Origin: Halochromatium roseum
GTDB lineage: Bacteria > Pseudomonadota > Gammaproteobacteria > Chromatiales > Chromatiaceae
NCBI RefSeq assembly: GCF_016653315.1
Contig: NZ_NHSH01000072.1
Location: 62,001 to 126,000 of the forward strand
Reading direction: 5' to 3'
DNA length: 64,000 nucleotides
Shown here piece by piece: positions 36,399 through 43,864 of this stretch. How positions within the stretch are numbered: the stretch's first letter is position 1; every line of letters begins with the position of its first letter. A model generated the notes under the pieces. The model ran no database searches and had not been told where the DNA came from. It worked only from the letters and a program-made list of their open reading frames with translations. Position numbers and translations under genes: made by a program.

Positions 36399-38606
36399 TC
36401 AGAAGGACGCCGCGAACCCGATCGGGCGGCCTTGACCCTGGCGCTTGTGCTGGCATTCGCCTCGCAGCCGCTCGAACAAGAGCGCAGGAGTCCAGTCGGC
36501 CTGCTCGATGCGCAGTTGGCGGATCACTGCGGCAAAGTCGCCTGGCGTGAGTCCGTCCAAGCTGGCTAGCGGCCCACGCCAATGCTGCTCGTCTGGTTTG
36601 GCGACGCCTTGCTCGCGCAGCACTTGAGCAAACAGGCTGACACGCTGCTCGATGCGCAGCGGATCGAAGCGCAGTTTGAGGTCAAACCGGCGCAGCGAGG
36701 CCGTATCCAGTTGCTCGACCAGATTGGTGGTGCAGATGAAGATGCCGTCGAAGGCCTCCATTTGGGTCAGCAGTTCGTTGACCTGGGTGACTTCCCAGCC
36801 TTGCTGAACGGCGGCCCGCGAGCGCAGGAAGCTGTCGGCCTCATCCAGCAGCAGGATGGCCTGATCGGCGCGCGCTTCGGCGAACATCGCCGCGATCGCC
36901 TGCTCGGTCTGACCGACGAAGGCACCGAGCAGATCAGAGGCGCGTTTGCTCAGCAGTGGCTGCTCGAGCCGCCGCGCGACCTCGGCGGCGAAGGCGCTCT
37001 TGCCTGTGCCGGGTGGTCCGTAGAGGCAGAGGCGGCCCTGTTGGGACTTGGCGAGTCCCTGCAGCACGGGCTCAATCGGTCGGTCGGGATTGAGCAGCGC
37101 CAGCTGATACGCGGTAACGGTGGAGGCGCTGGTCACCAACGGCGTGGCGTGCCCGAGTGCCTTCAGCGTGCCGCTGAGCAGACGGCTGAGCTGGGCCTCG
37201 GTCTGCGCGCGGAAGGTCTTGCCCTGCGCCTGGGAGGTCTTGCGCTGTGCACGCGAGGTCTTGCCCTGCACACGGGAGGTCTTGCCCTGCACACGGGAGG
37301 TCTTACCCTGTGCGCACAGCTGCGCCACCCGCGCCGCGCGGGTCAGATGCGCCGGGGCGAGGGCTGGCTGGCGAGCAAGCGCCTGGATGAAGGACTGGCT
37401 GACATTCAGCTCGTCGAACGCTTTGGCGGCGATTCCAGCGCGCACCGATTGGGGCGGTACCGGCATCTCGATGACCAGGTCGAAGCGGCGCAGGTAGGCC
37501 GGGTCCATGTCTTCGATGTCATTGGCAATCCACAGCGTTGGCACAGGATTGGTCGCCAGTAACTGGTTGGTGAAGCCTTTGTTCGCCGTGGGTAGCTCGC
37601 TCTCGAACAGGGCTCCCAACCAGGACGGCATAAACAGGGTTTCCACCTCATCGAACAGGATCAGGCTGTCCGCTTGGCGCGAGAGGCTCTGCTGGGCGAA
37701 CTGATAGGCGCCGATGCGACGGGCATCGCTGATCGCATCGCCGTCATCGTCGGCGGTGGCGATGGCCGTGAGTCGCAGCTTGAGCGCTTGGGCGACGACA
37801 CCGGCCAGCTCGGTCTTGCCGGTGCCGGGCGGACCATAAAGGAGGACATTGCAGCCGGGCTCGTTGCCTTGCCGGGCACCCTTTAGATAGGCGAGCAGAT
37901 CGTCCAGTGCTGCCCGCAGATGCGGATAGTCACTGCGTTTCAAGGTTGGGCGCGGGGCGGGTGCGAAATAACGTCGCGTCAGGGTGGCGACAGAGGTGCG
38001 GGCCTCGAATAGCAAGGCTTCGAGTCCTTCGAGCGGCAGGAACTTCTCTGCCAGGCTGTCAACGCCACCCAGACTGACCCGCAGCAGGCCAGCGCGGGCC
38101 AGGTAGCCGTCGGGCGAGAGTGCCTTGCCCACGGTAGCGACCGGAACCGCGAGTGCCGTGGCGATGGCGGCGATCGCATCCGAGCGTGGGATCTCACCAA
38201 ACTCATCGGTCAGTCGGGTAAAGGGCGAGTGAGCACAGAGCGCCAGCACCAGGGTGAGAATCCGGCACTCGACTGCGGAGAGCGCCAAGTCCCGCTGTAA
38301 CCGACCATGCAAGGGCTCAAGCACCGATTCAGGCTGTTGAGCGGCCAGAACCTGTAGGCGCTCCTTCAAGAGACGCAGAAAGGCGCTTGGCGTCATGTCC
38401 TGATCCTCGTAACGGCCAAGCCCGAGAGTGCGCAACAGGTCGCCATCGAAGGTCAGCGCCCCAGGGTATCCAGAGAGCCGCTGCCAGAAGCGAAGTTTGA
38501 TCAGCAGTCGTAGGGACCAATAGGCCACCAGGGGATCAAGGTGTTGGCGAACGGTTTTGCGGGTTCCAGCGGGTCTGGTCCTCGTCTTCGACAAGGTGCG
38601 GGCCAT
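36399..38606 (-). CDS. Double-AAA+ ATPase, upstream paralogue (735 residues)
   Basis: Same architecture as its downstream neighbour: a helical N-terminus with ALSAVECRILTLVLALCAHS; module 1 with Walker A YGPPGTGKTELA (258-265) and Walker B LILFDEVET (about 315-323); module 2 with Walker A YGPPGTGKSAFA (530-537) and Walker B ILLLDEADS (about 584-592), then RRFDLKLRFDPL. Between the modules, residues 433-467 are five tandem heptads of the form QGKTSRV. The start at 38606 gives a basic N-terminus (MARTLSKTRTRPAGTRK). A gap of 138 bases separates it from the second ATPase, consistent with a two-gene operon. A hetero-hexameric remodelling machine is a reasonable guess, not shown. Confidence 0.85.
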   Translation of the reverse strand: MARTLSKTRTRPAGTRKTVRQHLDPLVAYWSLRLLIKLRFWQRLSGYPGALTFDGDLLRTLGLGRYEDQDMTPSAFLRLLKERLQVLAAQQPESVLEPLHGRLQRDLALSAVECRILTLVLALCAHSPFTRLTDEFGEIPRSDAIAAIATALAVPVATVGKALSPDGYLARAGLLRVSLGGVDSLAEKFLPLEGLEALLFEARTSVATLTRRYFAPAPRPTLKRSDYPHLRAALDDLLAYLKGARQGNEPGCNVLLYGPPGTGKTELAGVVAQALKLRLTAIATADDDGDAISDARRIGAYQFAQQSLSRQADSLILFDEVETLFMPSWLGALFESELPTANKGFTNQLLATNPVPTLWIANDIEDMDPAYLRRFDLVIEMPVPPQSVRAGIAAKAFDELNVSQSFIQALARQPALAPAHLTRAARVAQLCAQGKTSRVQGKTSRVQGKTSRAQRKTSQAQGKTFRAQTEAQLSRLLSGTLKALGHATPLVTSASTVTAYQLALLNPDRPIEPVLQGLAKSQQGRLCLYGPPGTGKSAFAAEVARRLEQPLLSKRASDLLGAFVGQTEQAIAAMFAEARADQAILLLDEADSFLRSRAAVQQGWEVTQVNELLTQMEAFDGIFICTTNLVEQLDTASLRRFDLKLRFDPLRIEQRVSLFAQVLREQGVAKPDEQHWRGPLASLDGLTPGDFAAVIRQLRIEQADWTPALLFERLRGECQHKRQGQGRPIGFAASF
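37206..37310 (-). repeat. Five 21-base in-frame repeats in the 735-residue ATPase
   Basis: Exactly five units of 21 bases encode QGKTSRV, QGKTSRV, QGKTSRA, QRKTSQA and QGKTFRA. The two units nearest the N-terminal end are almost identical in DNA, and divergence increases towards the other end. They lie in the linker between the two AAA+ modules. Confidence 0.95.
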
Positions 38607-38932
38607 GGTCTCTCCTGAATGAACGCAATAGGACGATTGGGATGCATGCTAGAGCCTCTTCATTCACCTGGTCAAGCTAGAACGGCGCAACTAATATTTC
38701 ATTTTTTCATTCTCAAGTTATTGATTTATATATACTATTTTTTATTATTTTTAATTTTTTTGAGTTATCGCAACGCAAGCCATTGATACCCAAGGGCCGA
38801 AAAAATTGATTATTGAAAACACCAGAATACCTCAAAGACCTCGCATCTAGAGCCTCGTGGTAGGCAGACTCTGGATGTGGCTTAATGCTGTCTTCAGTGT
38901 CTGTTTGGGGCCGGGCGCCCCGCGGAGGGACC
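38607..38932. promoter_or_regulatory. AT-rich divergent promoter region
   Basis: A 326-base spacer between the divergent ATPase and Nudix-like genes. Bases about 38690-38770 are nearly all A/T (TTGATTTATATATACTATTTTTTATTATTTTTAA is spread over 38720-38755), in strong contrast to the GC-rich surroundings. The stretch contains TATATA and TATACT hexamers suitable for -10 boxes and is a likely site for binding by H-NS-like proteins. I cannot assign exact promoters. Confidence 0.5.
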
Positions 38933-39388
38933 ATGTACGAAGGTGCCGGAATCCTGTTTGTTGCCGATCACCAAGGAACCCCTCACCTGTTGCTGGGGCG
39001 GCGTTCGCATCGTCCGCATCAAGGGCAGTGGAGCATCCCAGGCGGCCGGCGATCGCAACAAGACGCGTCGCTGTTCGAGACGGCGATCCGAGAGACCGAG
39101 GAGGAGTTCTGCCGGGGGCAGCCCATCGGACGAGTCTTTGCCCTACCCGACGGAGCTGACTGGAATGAACAGCGTTTTCAGGTCGCTCCGATCATCGTGC
39201 CGTTTGTGTTCCGATGGCGCACCTATCTGGTGCCGCTGCCCAATCGGCTACCTCCTGAACGCATCCCCTTCGATCATGAATTTCAGGAGGTTGACTGGTT
39301 TCCGCGCGACCGGCTTCCGAGCCGAACGCATCGAGGCGTCCCCTATGCCTACTGGTGGATAAGGTCTCACAACGGATTTGGGAACTAG
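38933..39388 (+). CDS. Nudix-like hydrolase with imperfect Nudix box
   Basis: A 151-residue protein starting MYEGAGILFVAD, with an AGGAGG ribosome site four bases upstream of ATG 38933 that rules out the earlier in-frame ATG at 38885. The Nudix signature is recognisable, GGRRSQQDASLFETAIRETEEEF, but the first glutamate of the canonical GX5E part is replaced. The REx2EE core that binds metal is intact. The preceding QWSIPGG is typical. Later EFQEVDWFPRDRLP is also Nudix-like. Substrate unknown. It is followed after 18 bases by a helix-turn-helix gene with its own GGGAGG site, and both are divergent from the double-AAA+ pair. Confidence 0.8.
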   Translation: MYEGAGILFVADHQGTPHLLLGRRSHRPHQGQWSIPGGRRSQQDASLFETAIRETEEEFCRGQPIGRVFALPDGADWNEQRFQVAPIIVPFVFRWRTYLVPLPNRLPPERIPFDHEFQEVDWFPRDRLPSRTHRGVPYAYWWIRSHNGFGN

Positions 39389-39406
39389 ACGACTGGGAGG
39401 CGCAAC

Positions 39407-39778
39407 ATGGCAAAGGTGATCGTCGGGCTCAGTGACTGGAGTCAAACCAAGTCAGAGCTACAAGGCTTGGCGCGCGCTATCGATGCGGGCGAGGCCTTGC
39501 CGGAGGCCGACTACCGACTGAACTTCCCCAGCGCGGAGCAGCTGTTCGCCGAGCTCACACCGGCGCGCCTGCGGTTACTGGATACGCTCAAGGCGACGGG
39601 GCCACTCTCGATCCAGGCACTGGCCAAGCGCCTCGGGCAAGGGGATCAGGGTGTGCGCAAGGATCTCGACAAACTGCTCGAACATGCGCTGATCGATCAA
39701 GATGCCCAGAACAAGGTCTTCGTGCCTTGGGACGCGATTCGTCTCGATCTAAAACTCGATGGCTCGCGGGCGGCTTGA
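39407..39778 (+). CDS. Winged helix-turn-helix DNA-binding protein (HVO_A0114-like)
   Basis: A 123-residue predicted regulator. The C-terminal half holds a MarR/ArsR-like winged helix: LTPARLRLLDTLKATGPLS, then QALAKRLGQGDQGVRKDLDKLLEHALI as the recognition region. The overall pattern recalls the HVO_A0114 group, some members of which serve as antitoxin partners. A GGGAGG lies seven bases before the ATG. It is probably co-transcribed with the Nudix-like gene and is the best local candidate to regulate the divergent double-AAA+ operon. Confidence 0.7.
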   Translation: MAKVIVGLSDWSQTKSELQGLARAIDAGEALPEADYRLNFPSAEQLFAELTPARLRLLDTLKATGPLSIQALAKRLGQGDQGVRKDLDKLLEHALIDQDAQNKVFVPWDAIRLDLKLDGSRAA

Positions 39779-40004
39779 TGCTCCGGCCAATGCTTGACTT
39801 AGAGCACTTGGCGAACCTCTCAGCGCGCCTTTGTCACCGCCACAGCGCCCTGCAAAAAAGCTGCAAGCTCCGATGCCATGGGCCGGGCCGAGCAGATTGA
39901 TACGCTCGACAGGCACTTGCCCATCGATGCGGCAGGCGATGAAACAACTCGACCCTCCCGCTGGTCATAGGCGTCAGCTTCGTTCAGATCAGGCCTTAAA
40001 CCCC

Positions 40005-41315
40005 ATGCAGTCACCTCGCCGTTTGTTGACCCCCGCCCTCTTCGCCACCTTCCTAGCCGCCCTCTTCGCCATCCTGCCGTTGCAAGCCCTGGCCGCGACC
40101 GAATCGATCGTCCTCGGCATGGGCTGCTTCTGGGGCGCCGAGAAACGCATGGCTGAGATCCCCGGTGTGCTCGATGTCGAATCCGGCTACGCCGGTGGCG
40201 ATGCCGAGCGCACCAGCTATCGCGAGGTGCTCAACCTCGAGAAGCGCATCCAGCGCGGCAAGAGCGATGAGCGCAATCATGCCGAGGTCATCAAGGTCAC
40301 ATTCGACCCCGAGCAGGTCAGCCTCGAGCGGGTGTTGATCGGCTTCTGGGAGAACCATAATCCGACCCAAGGCGACCGCCAGGGCAATGACGTCGGTAGC
40401 AACTATCGCAGCGCGATCTACTTCAACAGCGAGGCGCAACGCGTCGTCGCCCTCAACACCCGCGAGACCTATCAGCAAGCGCTGAGCGCCGCCGGCTTCG
40501 GCCCGATCACCACCGAGATCGCCCCGCTGCGCCACTACAATCGCGCTGAGACCTACCATCAAGACTATCTGGTGAAGAATCCCGATGGCTACTGCGGTCT
40601 CGGTGGCACTCAGGTCGCCTACCCCGGTGCTGCCGCAGGTCCCTCTGATCAGGCGGCGCGGCCCCAGCCTTCGCCAAGGCTCGACGCCAAGGCGCTCAAT
40701 GCCGAGCGCCAGCTGATCGTCTTCGAGGCCGAGGATTGCCCCTTCTGCCAGCAGTTCCGTGCCGAGGTGCTGGATGGCTGGTCCTCAGAGGTGCCAGTGG
40801 TCTCGACCCTGAATCCGCAACCGCCCGAAGGCTGGTCGCTCGATAAGGCGCTGTTCGCGACCCCGACCATGGTCTTGTTCGAGGACGGCAAGGAGGTCTC
40901 GCGCTACACCGGTTACAAGGGCGACAAGGAGCGCTTCTGGCAATGGCTTGGCTTCCAGATCCTGACCCCGGAGCAGCAGCGCATCGCCTTCGAACAAGGC
41001 ACCGAGCGCGCCTTCACCGGCTCACATCTGGATGAAAAGCGCCCCGGCGTTTTCGTCGACCCGATCACCGGCGCGCCGCTGTTTCGCAGCGACACCAAGT
41101 TCGAGAGCAAGAGCGGCTGGCCAAGTTTCTTCAACCCGGTTGAAGGCGCCCTGACCTATCACGAAGACAACGCCTATGGCATGCGCCGCACCGAGGTCCG
41201 CAGCGCCAGCTCTGGCATCCATCTCGGCCATGTCTTCGACGACGGCCCGCCACCCACTGGCAAGCGTTACTGCATCAACGGCAATGTGCTGAGCTTTGTG
41301 CCAGACGCTGATTGA
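40005..41315 (+). CDS. msrAB: Exported MsrA-thioredoxin-MsrB fusion
   Basis: Repairs oxidised methionines in the periplasm. ATG 40005 (MQSPRRLLTPALFATFLAAL) starts a signal peptide ending near LQALA; 436 residues in all. MsrA (about 30-185) has the catalytic Cys in GMGCFWGAE. A thioredoxin-like middle (about 210-320) has CPFC in EAEDCPFCQQF, which could recycle both catalytic domains. MsrB (about 325-430) has the catalytic Cys in GKRYCINGNVLSF and lacks the zinc CXXC pairs. The longer frame back to 39831 lacks a sensible start. PilB-type enzymes carry the same three domains but with thioredoxin first. Confidence 0.92.
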   Translation: MQSPRRLLTPALFATFLAALFAILPLQALAATESIVLGMGCFWGAEKRMAEIPGVLDVESGYAGGDAERTSYREVLNLEKRIQRGKSDERNHAEVIKVTFDPEQVSLERVLIGFWENHNPTQGDRQGNDVGSNYRSAIYFNSEAQRVVALNTRETYQQALSAAGFGPITTEIAPLRHYNRAETYHQDYLVKNPDGYCGLGGTQVAYPGAAAGPSDQAARPQPSPRLDAKALNAERQLIVFEAEDCPFCQQFRAEVLDGWSSEVPVVSTLNPQPPEGWSLDKALFATPTMVLFEDGKEVSRYTGYKGDKERFWQWLGFQILTPEQQRIAFEQGTERAFTGSHLDEKRPGVFVDPITGAPLFRSDTKFESKSGWPSFFNPVEGALTYHEDNAYGMRRTEVRSASSGIHLGHVFDDGPPPTGKRYCINGNVLSFVPDAD

Positions 41316-41354
41316 GCACGGCTGACTGAGCGCGGCTGGCTGAGCACGGCCGAT
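41313..41354 (+). repeat. Three 14-base repeats starting at the msrAB stop
   Basis: TGAGCACGGCTGAC, TGAGCGCGGCTGGC and TGAGCACGGCCGAT in tandem. The first TGA is the msrAB stop codon. The array ends in a small hairpin, GCCGAT-AGCA-ATCGGC (41349-41364). Confidence 0.9.
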
Positions 41355-41648
41355 AGCAATCGGCTGGGCAGCAAATTTGCGCGCAATCTGTAGGGCGAAT
41401 GCGCTACTCTTAAGTGAACTCATCGACTTTGGGTAGCCCTGATGCTCCTCTGAGTCGTTTTCGGATGACGCTGAGTAAGCTCGCGCCGCCACCTGCAATC
41501 GCCAATCCAGAGCGGGTATCGATGCAGGTGTAGTGGTCCTGCCGAGGTGCACACTGGCCTCGCTAGCGGATTTGCCCCAGACCTCCTCAAAGGCAGGCGA
41601 GCTGAAAGGTCAACCTCTTTTTGACCCAGCTCGGAGCGATTCACCCGC
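41316..41648. other. Intergenic region after msrAB
   Basis: A 333-base spacer. Its first 50 bases are the tandem repeat and a six-base-stem hairpin without a T-run. The rest shows no gene, RNA or obvious promoter that I can support. Confidence 0.3.
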
Positions 41649-43271
41649 GTGCTCATCGACGCTCGCCATCTCGACGATAACCGCCGCATTGAGGCGGATC
41701 TTGCCATCATCGGCGCGGGTCCCGCTGGCATTAGCCTCGCCCGCCGGCTCGCCAATGCCAAGACCAGCGTCTGCCTGATCGAGTCTGGCGGCCTCAGCCC
41801 CGAGGCCGAGACCCAAGACCTGTATCAAGGCGAGACCCCCGGCATCACCTATCCGCTCAGCAGCTCGCGGCTGCGCTATTTCGGCGGCTCCTCTGGCCAC
41901 TGGGGTGGATTTTGTCGACCGCTCGACCCAATCGATTTCGAGCAGCGCGACTGGATTCCGCTCAGCGGCTGGCCATTTGGCCGCGAGGAGCTGGACCCCT
42001 ATTGGGAGATCGCGAGCACAGCGGTCGAAACGGCGCCCGCACAGTATGAGAATGGCGCCTATTGGGCCAAGGCCACGGGCGAGCCGATGGTCGACTGGCG
42101 CGCCGGTCGGTTCATGACGCGCTTCTTCCAGTACAGCCCACCGACTCGGTTCGGCGAGCACTATCGTGACGAGCTCGAGCGTTCCGATCAGATTCGCGTC
42201 CTGCTGCACAGCAACCTGACCCGGATTCGCGCTCACCCCTCAGCGCGTGCAGTCGATCATCTGCAGATTCAGACGCTCAGCGGTCGCCGCCACCAGGTCT
42301 ATGCCAAGCGCTATGTGCTGGCGGCTGGCGGCATCGAGAACGCGCGCTTGCTGCTGCTCTCCAACGATGTGATGCCGACGGGTCTCGGCAACCAGAACGA
42401 CATGGTCGGGCGCTGCTTCATGGAGCATCCGCACCTCGGTGGCTTCGCTGATGTCGTCATTGCCGATCTCAGCCGACTCCCGCGCATCTACCGCGAACAG
42501 GTCCGCTTCGATGGACGCACCGCAAGGGTCTGCTACATCCCGCGCGGCGACTTCTTGCGCCGCGAGCAGATGTTGTCGGCCTCCTTCACGATGTCAGTGA
42601 CCGAAACCCTTGGCCCCGAGCTTAAACCCGAGTCGGCCACACCGGCCCCTCTGGGCACGACCGATCCGGCAACGACCGGGCCGCGCAACATGCTTGCCGC
42701 GGCACGCCCCTTCCTGACCGATGCCCCGCAGCCGAGTGGCATCCCAAGCACTGGCCTTGATCGCGCTGTCAACGGCAGCGCCCAGCAAGCGGGCAGCGAG
42801 CAACCTAGCAATGGCCTCGGGGTGCGCATGGGGATTGGCTGCGCCTGCGAGCAAATACCAAATCTCGACAGTCGCGTCACGCTCAGCGACGAGCTCGACG
42901 CCCTGGGGCTGCGGCGAACCCGGCTTGATTGGAAGCTGACCGAGCAGGATCGGCGCAGCCTGATCGCCAACATCCATGCACTCGGCCGCGAATTGAGCGC
43001 GACCGGCATCGGTCGCATGCGGCCCCGGTTAGCAGACGATGGCCGCTGGGAGCCGCGGGTCTCGGGTGGCAGCCATCACATGGGCACCACCCGCATGAGC
43101 GATGATCCCAAGCACGGGGTGACCGATCGGAATGGCCGGGTGCATGGCATCGACAATCTCTACATCGCCGGCTCCTCGTTGTTCCCGACCAGCGGCTCGG
43201 CTAACCCAACGCTGAACATCCTGGCGCTTGCCTATCGGCTCGCCGACCACCTTGAGCAACAATCGGCATGA
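41649..43271 (+). CDS. FAD-dependent GMC-family oxidoreductase
   Basis: A 540-residue flavoprotein dehydrogenase. The N-terminal dinucleotide fold reads ADLAIIGAGPAGISLARRL. The FAD-binding FGGSSGHWGGFCRPL and the C-terminal active-site motif GGSHHMGTTRMSDDP, followed by DNLYIAGSSLFPTSGSANPT, are typical of the glucose-methanol-choline family. GTG 41649 is the start; GGAG lies 12 bases upstream. There is no signal peptide. It overlaps the next gene by four bases, whose product has a Tat-type signal, reminiscent of gluconate 2-dehydrogenase-like multi-subunit enzymes where the small subunit carries the signal. The substrate is unknown, probably a sugar or alcohol. Confidence 0.88.
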   Translation: MLIDARHLDDNRRIEADLAIIGAGPAGISLARRLANAKTSVCLIESGGLSPEAETQDLYQGETPGITYPLSSSRLRYFGGSSGHWGGFCRPLDPIDFEQRDWIPLSGWPFGREELDPYWEIASTAVETAPAQYENGAYWAKATGEPMVDWRAGRFMTRFFQYSPPTRFGEHYRDELERSDQIRVLLHSNLTRIRAHPSARAVDHLQIQTLSGRRHQVYAKRYVLAAGGIENARLLLLSNDVMPTGLGNQNDMVGRCFMEHPHLGGFADVVIADLSRLPRIYREQVRFDGRTARVCYIPRGDFLRREQMLSASFTMSVTETLGPELKPESATPAPLGTTDPATTGPRNMLAAARPFLTDAPQPSGIPSTGLDRAVNGSAQQAGSEQPSNGLGVRMGIGCACEQIPNLDSRVTLSDELDALGLRRTRLDWKLTEQDRRSLIANIHALGRELSATGIGRMRPRLADDGRWEPRVSGGSHHMGTTRMSDDPKHGVTDRNGRVHGIDNLYIAGSSLFPTSGSANPTLNILALAYRLADHLEQQSA

Positions 43272-43861
43272 GCATCGCCTCTGGGCCAGCCTTTGGGCCA
43301 AGATCAAAACTGACCAGGAAAGCAATCGGAACGGCAGCCGGAGCAGCAACTGGAACAGCAACCGGAACAGCAATCAACACAAGCGATTCGCTCGCCAGAC
43401 TCGACCGTCGCACCTTTATCGGCATGGTGCTCGGCCTAGTCGCGCTTCCGCTAGGGACACCTGCCGCAATCACGTCAACGTCCTCAACGAGCCCGCGCAG
43501 CGCTATCGGCTCAGCACCCGGCGCACCGGACGCCGAAGGTGCTGGCCCCCAGGCGATCAGCCCAAGCACACTGCTCGCTACGCTCAGCGATCCAGTCGCC
43601 GCTGGCCGCCTCGGTCAGCGCTATCTTGATGAACATCCGCAACAGCAGGATGTGAACCGACTCGTCGATCCGCTGCTCGCCGCGCTGAACGCTCAACAGC
43701 GTCCTGTACCGACCGACAGGATTGGGCTTCAGCAGGCCCTCACCGCCCTGATCCAGCATGAATACGTCACCAGCGCGACGCTGCTATCCGTCGATGGCTG
43801 GCTGCTCGCCCCCAGTGAGGTACGACTCTACGCGCTCGCTGCCTTAGCCCCAGAGTCCTAG
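43268..43861 (+). CDS. Tat-signal small partner of the GMC oxidoreductase
   Basis: A 197-residue protein with a twin-arginine-like motif LDRRTFIGMVLGLVALPLG near residues 44-62, preceded by a Thr/Ala/Gly-rich stretch (AAGATGTATGTA). The mature part is helical and contains ALIQHEYVTSATLLSVDGWLLAPSE. I do not recognise a specific family. By position and signal it resembles the small subunit that escorts GMC dehydrogenases such as sorbitol or gluconate dehydrogenase. It overlaps the GMC gene by four bases (ATGA) and precedes the glucan synthase gene by three bases. Confidence 0.6.
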   Translation: MSIASGPAFGPRSKLTRKAIGTAAGAATGTATGTAINTSDSLARLDRRTFIGMVLGLVALPLGTPAAITSTSSTSPRSAIGSAPGAPDAEGAGPQAISPSTLLATLSDPVAAGRLGQRYLDEHPQQQDVNRLVDPLLAALNAQQRPVPTDRIGLQQALTALIQHEYVTSATLLSVDGWLLAPSEVRLYALAALAPES

Positions 43862-43864
43862 GTC

